Part shown: piece after piece, positions 32,277 to 45,551 of the stretch | How the letters are laid out: every line of letters begins with the position of its first letter | Position numbering within the stretch: position 1 is the first letter of the stretch | Source of the DNA: Astrothelium macrocarpum | Lineage: Eukaryota > Ascomycota > Dothideomycetes > Trypetheliales > Trypetheliaceae | DNA: 64,000 bases | Assembly (NCBI GenBank): GCA_021030915.1 | Contig: JAGEMR010000047.1 | Span: 124,001 to 188,000 of the forward strand | Reading direction: 5' to 3' | Translations under genes and position numbers: made by a program | Notes under the pieces: model-generated | Databases searched by the model: none | The model's input: the letters and a program-made list of their open reading frames with translations, nothing else | Told to the model about the DNA's origin: nothing

Positions 32277-35200
32277 ATGGAGTCTATCGCCGTTATTGGC
32301 TTGGATCTTAAATTCCCTGGGGACGCCACCGATCCCAATGCCTTCTTTGACATGCTGATGGCCAAAGGCTCGGCGCTTAGGGAGATTCCAAAGGATAGAT
32401 TCAATCTGGATGGCTTCTCTCATCCAGACCCTGAGCGTGCTGGAACGGTAAGCTTTCCATTGACCTACCTCTGTCCATGAAATCTTAGGGCTGATTCATT
32501 AACACAGCTCCACATTCGCGACGCCCATTTTCTCAAGGAGAACATTGCAGCTTTCGATGCACCATTCTTTTCTATCACTTCTGCTGAAGCGGCCGGTATG
32601 GACCCCCAACAGCGCGGCTTGCTTGAGTCCACGTACCGAGCCCTGGAGAATGGTAAGTGTCTTTGTTACCCAGATCCTTCTATTGCTGAATTATCTTCAA
32701 GCTGGACTGCCCTTGTCCCGGGTGACAGGCACTGATGCTGGAGTCTTCGTGGGATGTTTTACTCGCGAGTACGAAGCGATGACGTTCAAGGACCCAGAGC
32801 TAAATCTTCGATACTTTGCCACCGGCACGGAAACGACCATGCTCGCCAACAGGTTGAGCTACTTTTATGATCTCCGCGGTCCCAGCGTCACATTAGATAC
32901 TGCATGCTCAAGCAGTTTGACAGCGTGCCATTTGGCGTGCGCCGCATTGCGTCAGCAAGAATGTTCTTTCGTAAGTTCCCACCTGTAGTTTACTTGGTTA
33001 TCAGTCTAATAACTCGGGCAGGCTATTGTCGCCGGATGCAACCTTTTTTACAATCCTGACACAATCATTCCTTTGACTAGTCTCGGCTTTCTTTCTCCAG
33101 AGGGAAAATGTTACAGCTTTGACCATCGTGCAAATGGGTACTCTCGTGGTGAGGGTTTCGGAGTACTTGTCTTGAAACGCTTTGCAGATGCAATTCGCGA
33201 TGGGGACACAGTTCGTGCCGTCATCCGAGGTTCATCTTCAAACCAAGATGGCAAGTCCCCAGGTATTACTCAGCCAACACCACAAGCCCAAATGGACCTT
33301 ATCCGCTCTGCATACAAAAATGCTGGACTCGGCCTTGAGGACACTCGGTACTTTGAGGCTCATGGTACAGGCACTCCCGTCGGTGACCCCATTGAGGCTA
33401 GTGCTATCGGCGGCGTGTTCTGTAAGCACCGCTCCAAAGAAGAGCCAATGTACGTTGGTGCTCTCAAGACAAATGTGGGCCATTTGGAAGGTTCTGCAGG
33501 GATTGCTGGGCTACTCAAGGCAGTTTTGGTCCTGGAACGTGGGATCATACCCCCAAACATCAATTTCGAAAACCCTAATCCAAAGATTCTGGTCGATGAA
33601 TGGGGCATCAAATTCCCTACTGATGCGTATTCTTGGCCTAGTAGAGGACTCCGCCGTGCCTCTGTCAATGCTTTTGGATACGGAGGGAGTAATGCTCACG
33701 TGATTTTGGACGATGCATTGCACTATATGACTTCTCTTAGACTCACCGGTAACCATCGGACAGTAGAATATCCCATCCAACCATATCCTATCCAATCGGC
33801 CCTGGGAGGTATTAGACAACCAATTGCGAACGGTTCGATTGAGAGCAATCATGGCGACAGTCGTCTAGCGAGCCCTACAAATGGCTTCAACGGTACCGAT
33901 TCGCAAGCTTACGTATCAAACATGGCCAAAGAGCGTATCTTCGTCTTTTCTTCCTTTGACGAGGCTGGTGCAGAACGCCTTGCAAGCACTTAAGTAGAAC
34001 ATCTGAAGCAGATCAAACTGGCACGTGGGGAAGAAGAGACTTATCTGAACGACCTCAGCTACACACTGGCTTCGAAGCGAAGCATGTTCCCGTGGAAATT
34101 TAGTGTTATTGCCGACAGCCTACCTACATTGATCGAAATTTTAGAATCAAAGCCGTCGCCCAATCGAGTCGCAGCCGAACCAAAACTCGGGCTGGTGTTC
34201 ACTGGCCAGGGTGCTCAGTGGCATACAATGGGTCGGGAATTACTGTCATACCCTGTGTTTGAGCGATCCATTGCAGCGGCAGACGAATATCTGCAAATGC
34301 TTGGTTGCAGTTGGTCATTGAAAGAAGAGCTGCTCAAGGAAGAGAGCACCTCACTTATCGATAAACCCGCGTATAGCCAGCCAATATGTACTGCTCTTCA
34401 GGTAGCCCTGGTTGAGTTGCTAAAGTACACCGGGGTCGAATACGGCGCCGTGATCGGTCATTCCTCAGGCGAAATTGGCGCTGCTTATGCCACTGGTGCC
34501 ATCTCTTGCGAATCGGCTTGGAAACTATCCTACTTTCGCGGAACTCTTTCCGCTAAGTTGGGGGAAACATCTGATGGTACCATGTTGGTGGTTTCCCTGA
34601 GTCAGGAGGACACGGCTCGCTATATTGAGGAGGCCATAAGTCCTTTAGAGGAAGGCACTATCGTGGTAGCTTGTGTGAACAGTCCCTACAACGTCATTTT
34701 CAGTGGCAAGAGTTCTAGTATCGCGCTTCTTAAGGCCGCTCTTGATCGTGAGAGCATTACAAACCGACAGCTGCGGGTTGAAAATGCCTACCATTCTCCA
34801 TACATGGAAGCAATCGCCGACATGTACCGTGATGCCATCAAGGACATCCGCGCTGGTGAAATTTTAGCAAATGTCACTTTCTATTCCTCTCTTAAGGGAA
34901 CTGTGCTGTCACTATCGGAATTGCAAAATCCGGATTATTGGGTTAAAAATCTGGTATCGCCTGTCCTTTTCAGCCAGGCATTGACAAGCATGCTTTCTGT
35001 GACAGCATCGAAGACAAGAAAACTCCGCTCCACGACAAAGGCGAATCCCATCACAGAGCTACTTGAGGTTGGACCACACAGCGCGCTCCGTGGACCTATC
35101 CGTGAGATCAAGAAGAGGGGTACGAAAAGGCTTGATGTTGCTTATGAATCGCTATTAAAACGAGGGTGGCCCGCGGATATGACGGCTTTGAGTGCCATCG

Positions 35201-38200
35201 CATGGCTACACTGCCACGGCCACAAGGTCAACTTTGGGGCCGTCAACGAGAATCCGTCAGCCAGTCTGCTTATGGATCTTCCGAGCTATCCTTTCAACCA
35301 TACTCAAAGCTACTGGAATGAAAGTAGACTCAGCAAGGGCTATCGCTTTCGTAAGGCTGTACGCCATGAGCTTCTTGGTGCTCCAGTGCCAGATTGGAAC
35401 CCTGCAAATGCCATTTGGCGTAATTACATTCGTATTAGTGAGAATCCCTGGGTCAAAGACCATCGTATTACTGGATCGACCATTTATCCAGCAGCAGGAA
35501 TGCTTGTCATGGCTATAGAAGCAGCGCGTCAGATAGCGGACGCAACTAGGAAAGTCAAGGGCTTTCGTATTCGAGACTCAAAGTTCTCTGTGACCCTTCG
35601 TGTCCCGTTGAACGCCACAGGCATCGAAACACACTTTTGGCTCTGTCCGTGCCATGAAATCCCCAGCACATCAGGTCACACCTGGAATGAGTTTCATTTT
35701 TCGAGTTTTGAGAATGACGAATGGCGAGAGCATTGCCGTGGCTACGTTGTTACAGAGTACGAGATCCAGGCGTCCCCCGTTGATGCTGGTCTCGAAGAGG
35801 CGCTGTTTGCAAAGGATACTACCGATACGATTAGGTTAGTCGAGGCTGCAAGCACTCAAGAAGTCTCCTTCAGGCAAATGTACGAACATCTCTCAACAGT
35901 TGGACTCGACTTTGGCCCTATGTTTCAGACAATGAGGGAAATCAGATATGGACACAACTACGAGGCCGTAGCAACTATTATCGCTCCTGACGTTGCCGGG
36001 AAAATGTCTCATGGTTACGTGCAACCTCATTTGGTTCATCCAACCACACTCGACGGTATTCTTCAATGCATTATCCTTGCACTGACCAACGGTGGGCGGG
36101 ATGTTAAACAGGTCATGGTTCCATCTGAGATTCGCGATCTTTGGGTTTCTGCGGATCCTGAAGCGAATTTCCAATCGGTCAAAGCAGCAGTTCAGGCCAA
36201 GTTTCTCAGTGTTCGGCAAGCAGAGGCATCAATTATTTGCATTGACAACAAATCTCTCCGACCGACCGCGGTTGTGCGCGGCTTCCAAGTCACTCAAGTT
36301 GCTAAAAATGAGGGTCCTGAGGAATCAGTCCGGCGGCTCTGCTTCAATATTGACTGGAAGCCCGACCCTAGCTATCTTACTCAAGAGACTGCCAATACTC
36401 TCATCAAGTACTCAGAGAGCTGTGGTGAAGTGGCGCGAATGAGAAAGCTAATCGAAGATGTGGAAACGATTTGCTTTCTCTATCTCAGACGCTATCTCAA
36501 CACTCACCCGGACCCTGAAGCAATTGGAAGTATTGAGCCTCATCATAAAAAATATGTGGAATGGATGAAATATCAGGCGAGCCGCTTCGATAATGGCGAA
36601 ATTCCTCATAGCCAACCTGTATGGCTCAACCAAGCCAATGACAATAAAAATATCACCGCTATGGAAGAGCGCCTCGAGAAGTCTTCGGTAGAAGGAAAAC
36701 TCTGTGTCGCAGTTGGACGTGCCCTTCCAGACATACTCGCTGGTGGGACTGACGCTCTAGCGTTGATGTTCAACGATAAGCTTGTGGAGAATGTTTACCG
36801 TTACGGTACTGGAGCCGAGATTGGTTATGAAAGGATGAACATGTACATTGACGCTTTGGCGCACAAAAATCCAGCCTTGAAAATCCTCGAGATTGGTGCT
36901 GGGACAGGAGGTGCAACAAAGCCTCTTTTGCAGTGCCTGACTTCTCATGGTAATAACGAGAAGGGTACACCTCGGTTTTCTCGGTATGACTTTACGGATA
37001 TCTCCATTGGTTTCTTTGAAAAGGCCAAGGAAATGTTTGCAGAAACAGCAGATCGTATGACCTTCCGAGCCTTGAACGCCGAAGACGACTTTACGCAGCA
37101 GGGCTTCGACAAAGAACAGTACGACGTAATCATTGCTGCCAACGTGATTCACGCTACAAGAAACCTGGAGGCAACGCTGTCCAACGTGCGCAAACTGATG
37201 AAGCCTGGTGGGAAACTTATACTCTACGAAATGACGAACACGCATATGATTCGTACTGGATTCGCCTTTGGCCTTCTTCCTGGATGGTGGCTTTCTGATG
37301 AAGACTTTCGCTACTGGGGACCACTTGCAAGTCCAAAGGACTGGTCTGGGGCTCTGAAAAAGAGCGGCTTCTCGGGTGTCGATATTGACTTTTTCGACTT
37401 TGCGGATGAAAAATCACAGCTTGTCAGTGTGCTAGTCGCGACAGCTCCAGGAGCAGCCTCTCACGATACTACCTCGCAGGACAACCTTGCAATCATCTTG
37501 GACAAAGAAGCGAAGCTCCAATGTGATCTTGCTGGCTCTCTTCAAGCAGTGCTCAAGGAGCGAAGCGGAGTGATGCCGTCTTTGATCAGTGTGAACGAAA
37601 TAATTAACATCGACCTGAGCAAATGCCTCTGCTTATTCCTTCCTGATGTGGATAGTCCATTTCTTGAAAACTTGGACGACGAAACCCACAAGATACTCCA
37701 GAAGCTGACTCATTCTGCCAAAGGCCTGCTTTGGCTAAATCAAGGTGGTGGACCAAGTCCACGAAACGCAAAGGCAGATCTTGTCACTGGTTTTGCTAGG
37801 ACAATTCGTGCAGAGAATTCTATGATGAGGTTTGTTACGCTCTCATTCAATGAAATTGTCTCGCCCATGTCGGCGGCAAAGACCACATGGAAGATCATTA
37901 GCACTTGTTTCGACAAAGGCGTTGGTCAAGGCTCGGAGAATGCTTTTTTCGAAAAGGACGGCATCATCTATATTGGACGTATCATTGAGGCCAATGAAAT
38001 GGACGAAATGATTGCCGCCCGAACCACAGTACAGAAGCCTATGCAAGAGCCGCTTGATGCTGGTCGTCCACTTGCTCTTTCTATTGGAATTCCTGGATTG
38101 CTTGATACCCTCCAGTTCCAGGATGACCCCCAATATGATCAATCGCTTGGGCCGGAAGAGGTCGAGGTCGAAATTAAGGCCACTGGCCTGAATCTTCTAG

Positions 38201-40358
38201 ATGCTCTCATTGCACTCGGTCAAATCCAAGGCAAGGCCTTTGGCCATGAGGGTGCTGGTATCATCAGCAAAGCCGGAAGCGACTCTCCTTTCAAGCCTGG
38301 AGACCGCGTTTGCGGTTTGGTCCGAGGGACCTTCAGCACATTTGCCAGGTCCTCGTATCACAACTGGTCCACCATGCCAGATAACTTGTCTTTCACATCG
38401 GCTGCAGCCATTCCAGTGGTTTACGGGACAGCCTATCATGCTTTATATAACGTTGCCAGAGTCCAGAAAGGAGAGACTGTCCTAATACACTGGGGTGCAG
38501 GTGGTGTGGGTCAAGCAGCGATCCAGCTTGCAAGTCTTGCTAGTGCAAATATCATTGTCACAGTCGGATCCTTGGAAAAGCGTGATTTCATTCGCGACAT
38601 GTATGGTATCCCCGAGACCAATATTTTAGCCAGTCGTGACCTCTCCTTTGCTCAGGGAGTAATGCGCTTAACTCATGGCCGTGGCGTCGACGTCGTGATC
38701 AACTCTATGTCTGGCCAAGGTCTTAGGAGCAGTTGGGAGTGTATTGCGCAGTTTGGGCGATTCGTGGAAATCGGTAAAGTTGACATTTACAACTCAAATT
38801 GTCTTCCGATGAGTCCTTTCAAGAAGAACGTGACGTTTGCTTTCATCGATATCGGCTTGATTGCGTACGAGAACGGACCTGTCTTCAGTCGCATCCTTGC
38901 AGACGTACTCCAGCTTGCACGTGCCGGCAAAATCACAGAACCTAAACCTTTGCACGTTTTCCCCTACAGTCAGATTCAAGAAGTTTTCCGCATCATGCAG
39001 ACGGGATCGCACATGGGGAAATTTGTTCTTGAGCCCAACAAGACTGACGTTGTGTCAGTGAGTAATTGTTTTTCACAAAGGTCCCAACAGTTCGCTAACG
39101 ATGAAATAGATAATTCCCTCTTCCAAGCCAAACTACTACTTCGCAGCAGATGCCACATATCTCATTACTGGCGGATTGGGCGGTCTCGGTCGAAGCATGG
39201 CCAGGTAGATGGCTTCGCGAGGCGCAAGAAACCTAATCCTTCTTTCTCGATCTGGTGTGAACCACGCTGCAGCAAGAGAGTTATTAGCAGACTTGATCAC
39301 TGCCGGGATTACCGTAGCGGCTCCAAAATGCGATGTCTCCAACAAGGCTTTACTGCAAACTGCCTTGGCGGACTGCATGAAAAGCATGCCTCCGATCGGG
39401 GGAGCTGTACTTGGCGCCATGACTCTCAAGGTACGTATAATTTTCATGGTTTGGAGAATTCGTTCATTTCACTTTCGCTGACAATCAATAGGATGCCACC
39501 TACGCAAAGATGACAATCCAGGATTACCAGACTGCCGTCATGCCCAAAGTACGCGGATCGTGGAACGTGCATGAGCTGCTACCCAAGGATCTCGACTTCT
39601 TCATTCTGCTGTCCTCGACGTCCGGTATCATTGGCAACTATGGCCAAAGTAATTACTGCGTTGGCAACACCTATCAAGACGCTCTTGCCCGCCACCGGGT
39701 AGCGCAAGGGCTCAAAGCCACATCAGTTGATCTCCGTATGATCCTTTCTGTAGGCTTTGCGGCAGAGAATCAGGAAAAGATGGCCCATCTCCGACAAGCC
39801 GGTTTCAATGTCATGCGCGAAAGCGAGTTTCTGGCCATGCTTGACGCTCTTTGTAACCCCAATCTCCCACCTTCCAACGCTCTAAGCTCCCAGGTTGCTA
39901 TCGGTATTGAACTTCCGGAGGCGATGCGCATCAAAGGTATCGACGAGCCACCTTGGATGCAAGACCCGCTTTTCAAACATCTTTTCCAAATTCGCACTGG
40001 GACTGGCGGTGGTGGCGACACCGACAAGGATGCCGTACAATATGGTGCAATGTTATCCACCTGCACGACGGAGGAAGAAGCCATCAGTGTGGTGACAGAT
40101 GCGATCGTGCAAAAACTGTGTAAAGCGCTTTCCACAACAGCGTCTGATATTGACACGAAGAGACCGCCTCATGCTTACGGCGTTGATTCACTCGTCGCTG
40201 TCGAGTTGCGCACATGGTTTGCGAAGGACATTGCCGCTGAAGTTGCGGTCTTTGATATTATGGGTAGTCCTAGCCTGCAACAGTTAGCCGTACTGGCGGC
40301 GAGGAGGAGCAGCCTTGTCAAAGTCGCTTCTGAGGAAGAGAAGCCAATAGATGGCTGA
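32277..40358 (+). pseudogene. Highly reducing polyketide synthase, complete domain set but two in-frame stops
   Basis: Six exons (32277-32447, 32508-32652, 32702-32970, 33022-39057, 39110-39430, 39492-40358) would encode about 2600 residues if the stops were read. Order: KS with DTACSSS (about 175), HGTGTPVGDP (309) and GHLEGSAG (348); AT with GHSSGEIGAAY (674); DH with DHRITGSTIYPAAG (1009) and HPTTLDG; C-methyltransferase with LEIGAGTGGATK (1484); ER with GAGGVGQAAIQLA (2020); KR with ITGGLGGLGRS (2228) and NYCVGNTYQDALA; ACP with GVDSLVAVELR (2544). No thioesterase. TAA at 33991-33993 falls between KS and AT. TAG at 39206-39208 falls in the KR Rossmann region. The frame is unshifted on both sides of each stop and no intron removes either. 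All catalytic motifs are intact, so inactivation is recent, or the stops are sequencing errors or are read through. An uninterrupted product would be a reduced, methylated polyketide chain. Confidence 0.9.
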
Positions 40359-42545
40359 GGCGAAGGGATATAAATCCATAAGAGAGGTGACAATGTCGGA
40401 CTGGTGCGTTAGATGGTGAAGGACAGGCTGCAAATACCAGGATAGACGAATTACTACTTTACTATTGTACTGTCTGACTTCTGAGTGCATCTTGACGTAA
40501 GTAGGTATGCTGCAGGTTGAATGCAAGTCGTAGTTGTCCGCAATGAAGACGTAAGTGTGGCCGTGTGAATGCCGAAATTGGTCCGAGCCGCTACTCTCTC
40601 TTAGACACGTAACTCTGGCTTTTTACAATCCTCATTTCGCTAGCTTTTGAGATTATAACTACTGCCTGTTCTTTTAGATAGTATGGCTATGAGTATATTC
40701 TAATCGGCTCCGAATAGAATTCCGAGAGGCAACGAGGCATACAACTCAGTTTTCGAGGTGTTCCATCAAACCAAATCAGTCAGTGGTAACATATTTTTAT
40801 GTCATCGCTCTGGCTCAGTAGCGTAGCAACTTCGAAGTGGAATGACACAAGACCACAAAGCCGAGGCTGAGAGCTACTTCAGAGCTACCGAACACTCGGC
40901 TTCTTTGCACTGCCCGCTTGATTTTAATTCAATTTTCACTTACAAGCACTTTTTACCAAATTTGGCAAGTTGGGGCGGAATCCTAGCATTCGGCCCTTCT
41001 TTACAAGCACACTGGGAGTTTGTGAATCTGCTCTACACAGAGCTAAAAATAACAGTACGTATCTCGCATTTAGGTTCCGGCTTGGCAGCAAGGTTCCAAT
41101 CGTATAGCTTTCGCTTTTGTTTGGAACGATATTGAAATTAACGGGATGAGAGTCTTGGCATATCACGGGCGAAACCCGGAATTAGTAAGCGTCTCGTCTA
41201 GCCTTGAGCCAACTTTGCTGACCTTGGCGCGCTGGACCCTCGAATTTAGAACCACACGTCCAACTCTCCTCATGGCTCACGAGGATTCAGTCATCTCTTG
41301 GCTCAGTGGTCCGGGACAGGCGATGATGTGTTGCTACTTTTGCATGATTCTCCACCGCTTGTCTCGCTCCTGCATCCACGTGCCCTGAGGAGGGTTTCCT
41401 GACTTTGAACCGACCGTTTGGACATATGGTAGGCGGCACGTTCGATCCTTCAAGGCGAGTCTCTAAACTTAGAATTGGGCAGGCTCGAGAGAATTTGCAA
41501 AGGGCCTCCAGTATAATCCTTCCTAATCCTTCCCGTCAAGAGCGTTAATCAATCATATCTGGGGAACCAGCAATTGTCGTGAAAGGAACCTGGACTTCCT
41601 TGCTCGGGTGCGAGATCTATGCAGATACTAGCGGTTAGCTCCATCGCTGCCCTATAGTTCGTGCGTGGAAACGAGAATATCATTCCCAGGCTCAGATCAT
41701 GCAAAGAAGATGGAGAGAATTGGGGAGATGAACCAGCTGCTTATGGAAATACTTGTATTTGCCTTACTCCAGCACTGTCTCAGCCACACGGACGCGGTAG
41801 CTGTTCGTTGTTGCATCCAGTGTCGGTCCATTGAACATATCAAGGGATTCTCACTGTCGCGAATCTCTGCAAAATCTCAAAGAAATCACAAAGCATGGCA
41901 TGCACCGCTTTCTGTAGGGCTGCTAAGGCTTCTCATGCGACCTCCCATTGGGTGTTTAGCCTTTCTTGTAGCCGAAAAGCGGTACATCGGCTCAAGACTT
42001 CAATAAGTCCACTTCGTAATACGATTGCCGGTCTTTGAGTCATCCTCAGAGTCGAGTGCCCTTCGTGATTCTGTGGACGGAATGCCATCTTCCTGGCTGT
42101 GGCGTTGACCAAAGTTGTCTTAGCGATTCAGGAACGTCAGGCCAACAATAACTGCCAAGCGCTGGCTTTTTCTCTTCGTTAATAAGTCTTTTTCACGGTT
42201 TGAGCCGGTTGGTGTCCCTCAGAAAGAGCCAACAGCTGGAGAAGCCTTGATCAAATCTCACTGCAACAATGTCCGTGTGAAAAACATCTCGAACATCGCC
42301 CCGGAGGTCGCATCTGGCTTGCATTATACGAGATCCACAGCCGTATGGAAAGATCCAACCCCCAATTGTTCAAATATCTCCTGTAGGCTTAGACAGGCAG
42401 GGGGAGAAGGCTATAAAATGTCTGCTTCCCTTTGCGAACTGTGTTCGGGGTCTCTCCATAATCATCTCATTTTCACAGTCGTTTAAATTTCATCTAGTCA
42501 CTCGTTAAGTTGTTACAAGGCTTGCTGTCACTGTGCATTTGCAGT
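40359..42545. other. Intergenic region between PKS and DyP peroxidase
   Basis: About 2.2 kb. Only short ORFs without recognisable motifs are present on either strand. No tailoring gene or regulator is seen. It probably contains the PKS 3' UTR and the peroxidase promoter. Confidence 0.45.
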
Positions 42546-44353
42546 ATGGCTCTCGCACCGCTCAGCCTTGCAAATGTCCAGGGCGACGTCTTGTGCGTTC
42601 CAACGTGCATGTCAATCTCTACTACTCTGACTCTTTCGTAGATTTGGTCTTCCTAAACAAACGCAATCTTTCTTTTTCTTTCAAATCGACCAAGCTGATG
42701 CCTTCCGTTCAAACCTTTCAAATCTTGTTCCACTCATCACAAGCGCCGAACAGACGCAGTCAAATATTTCCGAGATCAGGCAGTTCAAAATAAAAAATAA
42801 TATTCAGGTTGATGCGGGTGATGGAGAAGTAGTACATCCCGATGTCATCACTGTTTCCGGCGTGAATATAGCGTTCTCAGCAAAAGGTCTGCAGAAGGTG
42901 AGCTCCACATTGGATCCGAATCCGGAGACTGGATTCTTATTTCGCGCAGATTGGTATTACGGATGATATCGGTGATGATCTGTTCAACAATGGGATGAAG
43001 AATGACTCCTTGAATTTGGGTGATAATGGAGTGCAGCAGGCTGATGGAACATTTCAACCTGACTGGGACGACACTTTCCTGCACGAGATCCACGGTGTAA
43101 CGCTCGTTACTGGTAGCAGCCATGACACAGTCAACGAAAAACTAGCAAGTGTAAAGGATATTCTCTCGGGATCGGTGACAGAAATCGCCACACTAGTTGG
43201 TGATGTACGACCTGGCGATGAAGCGGGCCACGAACAGTAAGTGCTGTAGTGAAAGTAGTGTGATCATCACTAATTCTTTTAGTTTTGGATACAAGGATGG
43301 AGTTTCAAACCCTGCAGTTCAAGGCGTTGAACCCATAAACCCCGGGCAAGCTACCATTGATCAAGGGTAAACCTCTCCGAGACTTGCCGCTTGAAAATAT
43401 AAAAAACCTGTCTAACCATTGAGCAGAGTAGCATTGCTAGGCCGAGGCGTAGATGCAGCGAATGACCGTCCAAGCTGGGCGCTGGATGGAAGCTTTATGG
43501 CGTTCCGAAAGCTGCCTCAGCTTGTGCCTGAGTTTAATAAGTATGGAACTCACTGAATAACCGGACAGTTGGACATTAGTTAATTTCTGGACTAGATTTC
43601 TGCTCGATACTGCCAAGACACAGGCAGCAGCCGATCTTATGGGTGCTCGATTTGTAGGAAGGTGGAAGAGCGGTATGTTTCATGTTGATGTAGAACTGCT
43701 AAAGGTCCGAAGTTTAGCTAATCGATGATCCACAGGTGCACCTATAATGAACGCAACTACACAGGATGATCTAGCGTTGGGCGCTGACCCAACGCGAAAC
43801 AACGATTTCACATTCATTAAAGGCAATCAATCGGCCTGCCCTTTTGCAGCCCATATCCGTAAGATGAATCCGAGAAACGACATATCCGAGACTGCTGTTC
43901 AACCTCATATGATTCTTCGCCGTGGTATTCCGTTTGGACCCGAGGTGTCTGACGAAGAACAGCAAACGAACACCACTACACAGGAACGAGGCTTGTTCTT
44001 CATATGCTATCAGAGCGTCATTTCGTCAGGCTTTAGCTTCCTTCAGCACGGTGAGATACCATCCCCGTGATACTTCTCACGCCCAACTAACAAGGAAACT
44101 AGCATGGGCAAACAATGTCAATTTCCCACCGGAGAGCTCAGTAGTCCCAGGATTTGATCCCATTATTGGACAAACTACAGACGGAGGCGTACGGACAATG
44201 ACCGGTGCTTTTGCGAATAGTACTTCGCAACCATTGAACTTGCTTGCGCAATGGGTAAACTCTAAAGGCGGTGAATATTTGTTCAGTCCCTCTATTCCCG
44301 CGTTGAAGAACGTCTTTGCCACTTCTTCAAGCTCGAATAGCTCTCTTGCTTGA
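42546..44353 (+). CDS. DyP-type heme peroxidase
   Basis: Eight exons (42546-42592, 42642-42897, 42950-43236, 43283-43366, 43427-43540, 43596-43672, 43736-44050, 44103-44353) encode 476 residues, all junctions in phase. The start MALAPLSLANVQGDVLFGLP is the family's NxQGDIL opening. FGYKDGVSNPAV contains the catalytic-Asp GxxDG motif (about 199-203). CPFAAHIRKMNPR provides the proximal heme His (about 328). RRGIPFGPE and GLFFICYQS follow, and the C-terminal WANNVNFP block closes the fold. DyP peroxidases use H2O2 to oxidise dyes, phenolics and other substrates. There is no signal peptide, so this form is probably intracellular, unlike secreted basidiomycete DyPs. It lies downstream of the PKS in the same direction; cluster membership is possible but unproven. 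Confidence 0.9.
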
Positions 44354-45551
44354 TCCCTTGCCTTGGCAGACGGATGCCAATGGTTTGTTTATGTGGGTCG
44401 TTGTACTGTCACTTTACACGTGACCTAATTACAATGGCTGTATTGCCCCTGACGCCATTACGGGTAGGCCTGTGATGGGATGCGAATTAAAGTGATGTAT
44501 TCATACGCGGAAAATGCAGCGAATAATGACTATTGAAGCTTTCGTACATGGCTGCAAAACTGGGTCTCTATTTAGCAATGAAGTCTTTTCTATTGGCCAA
44601 TGTCATTTGGCACTGCTGGTGTGCGAATGTGGGATTCGGTGATGCTTGATATTATCACGATACTCCGCTTAATCGAAAAATTTCCTAACACAATCACGTT
44701 ACTACAATTCGAATTAGGCACAGAGCCCAAAAGCGACTTGGATTTATTATTGCAATCGCTATAGCAACCCAGAACCCCCTTGAATAGATCATAAAAGAAA
44801 AACTTGTGAATTGCATGTGCATAATTTTGCATTCGATATTATTCGTCTAAACCCTGGGTTCTAGCTTGAGTTAGTAACTCTAACCCTGCAGGTCTGATGA
44901 GAGCCTAGATCATCAGCCCCAATGCAGCTGAAATTCTATGGACATATCTGGTATGAATTATCCATCGCATAACAATATGCACAAACTTAATTCTCGAGAC
45001 CCCTGGAACAGGCACCCCTGCTTCGATCCACCAGAACTCAGGGTTTGACACAAGGTGTTCCACCGAATGCTGGTCCTTTAAACGCTGAGACTCTAAATAA
45101 TCGGGTGGATTTTCAGACGGGTAGAGTTCGCCAATCGCAATAAATGCTGTTTAATCTTCGCTTAGGCAGCCCTCAAATAATTGACCGCGCTGTGGAAAAC
45201 TAATTAAGCCCAGTTTCTTCTCAGCCATCCATGCTAATGAGCAATGACGCAGCTGCTCTCAACCTCTCATATTTCTCATGTTTCTTTCATGTCGCTAAAA
45301 GGGAGTAATCTTCTCACGTTCCTGTGGAAGCAGATGAGGAGCCAAGTAATGATGCGCCTCAGCTCAACCTTTTATCTTGACGAAAGACAATGGCAATGCT
45401 AGTGCGAAGGAGTACTTGAAGGGTTGCATCAGCCTCACGCCAGGCTGCAGCAGCCCCCACGTCTACCGAATCAACCACATTTTCAGCTGTGTAGATATTA
45501 AACCCACAGCAGAGTACGCGATGGGAGTGATGAGAAAATATAAATCCAACC
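44354..45551. other. Intergenic region between DyP and STAND genes
   Basis: About 1.2 kb with no supported gene or repeat. It separates the secondary-metabolism genes from the immunity-like segment. Confidence 0.4.

Noticed and set aside
33980..34090. An intron removing the TAA at 33991
   Set aside because: No suitable GT donor lies just before it, the flanking frame is continuous, and the surrounding residues match the normal KS-AT linker.
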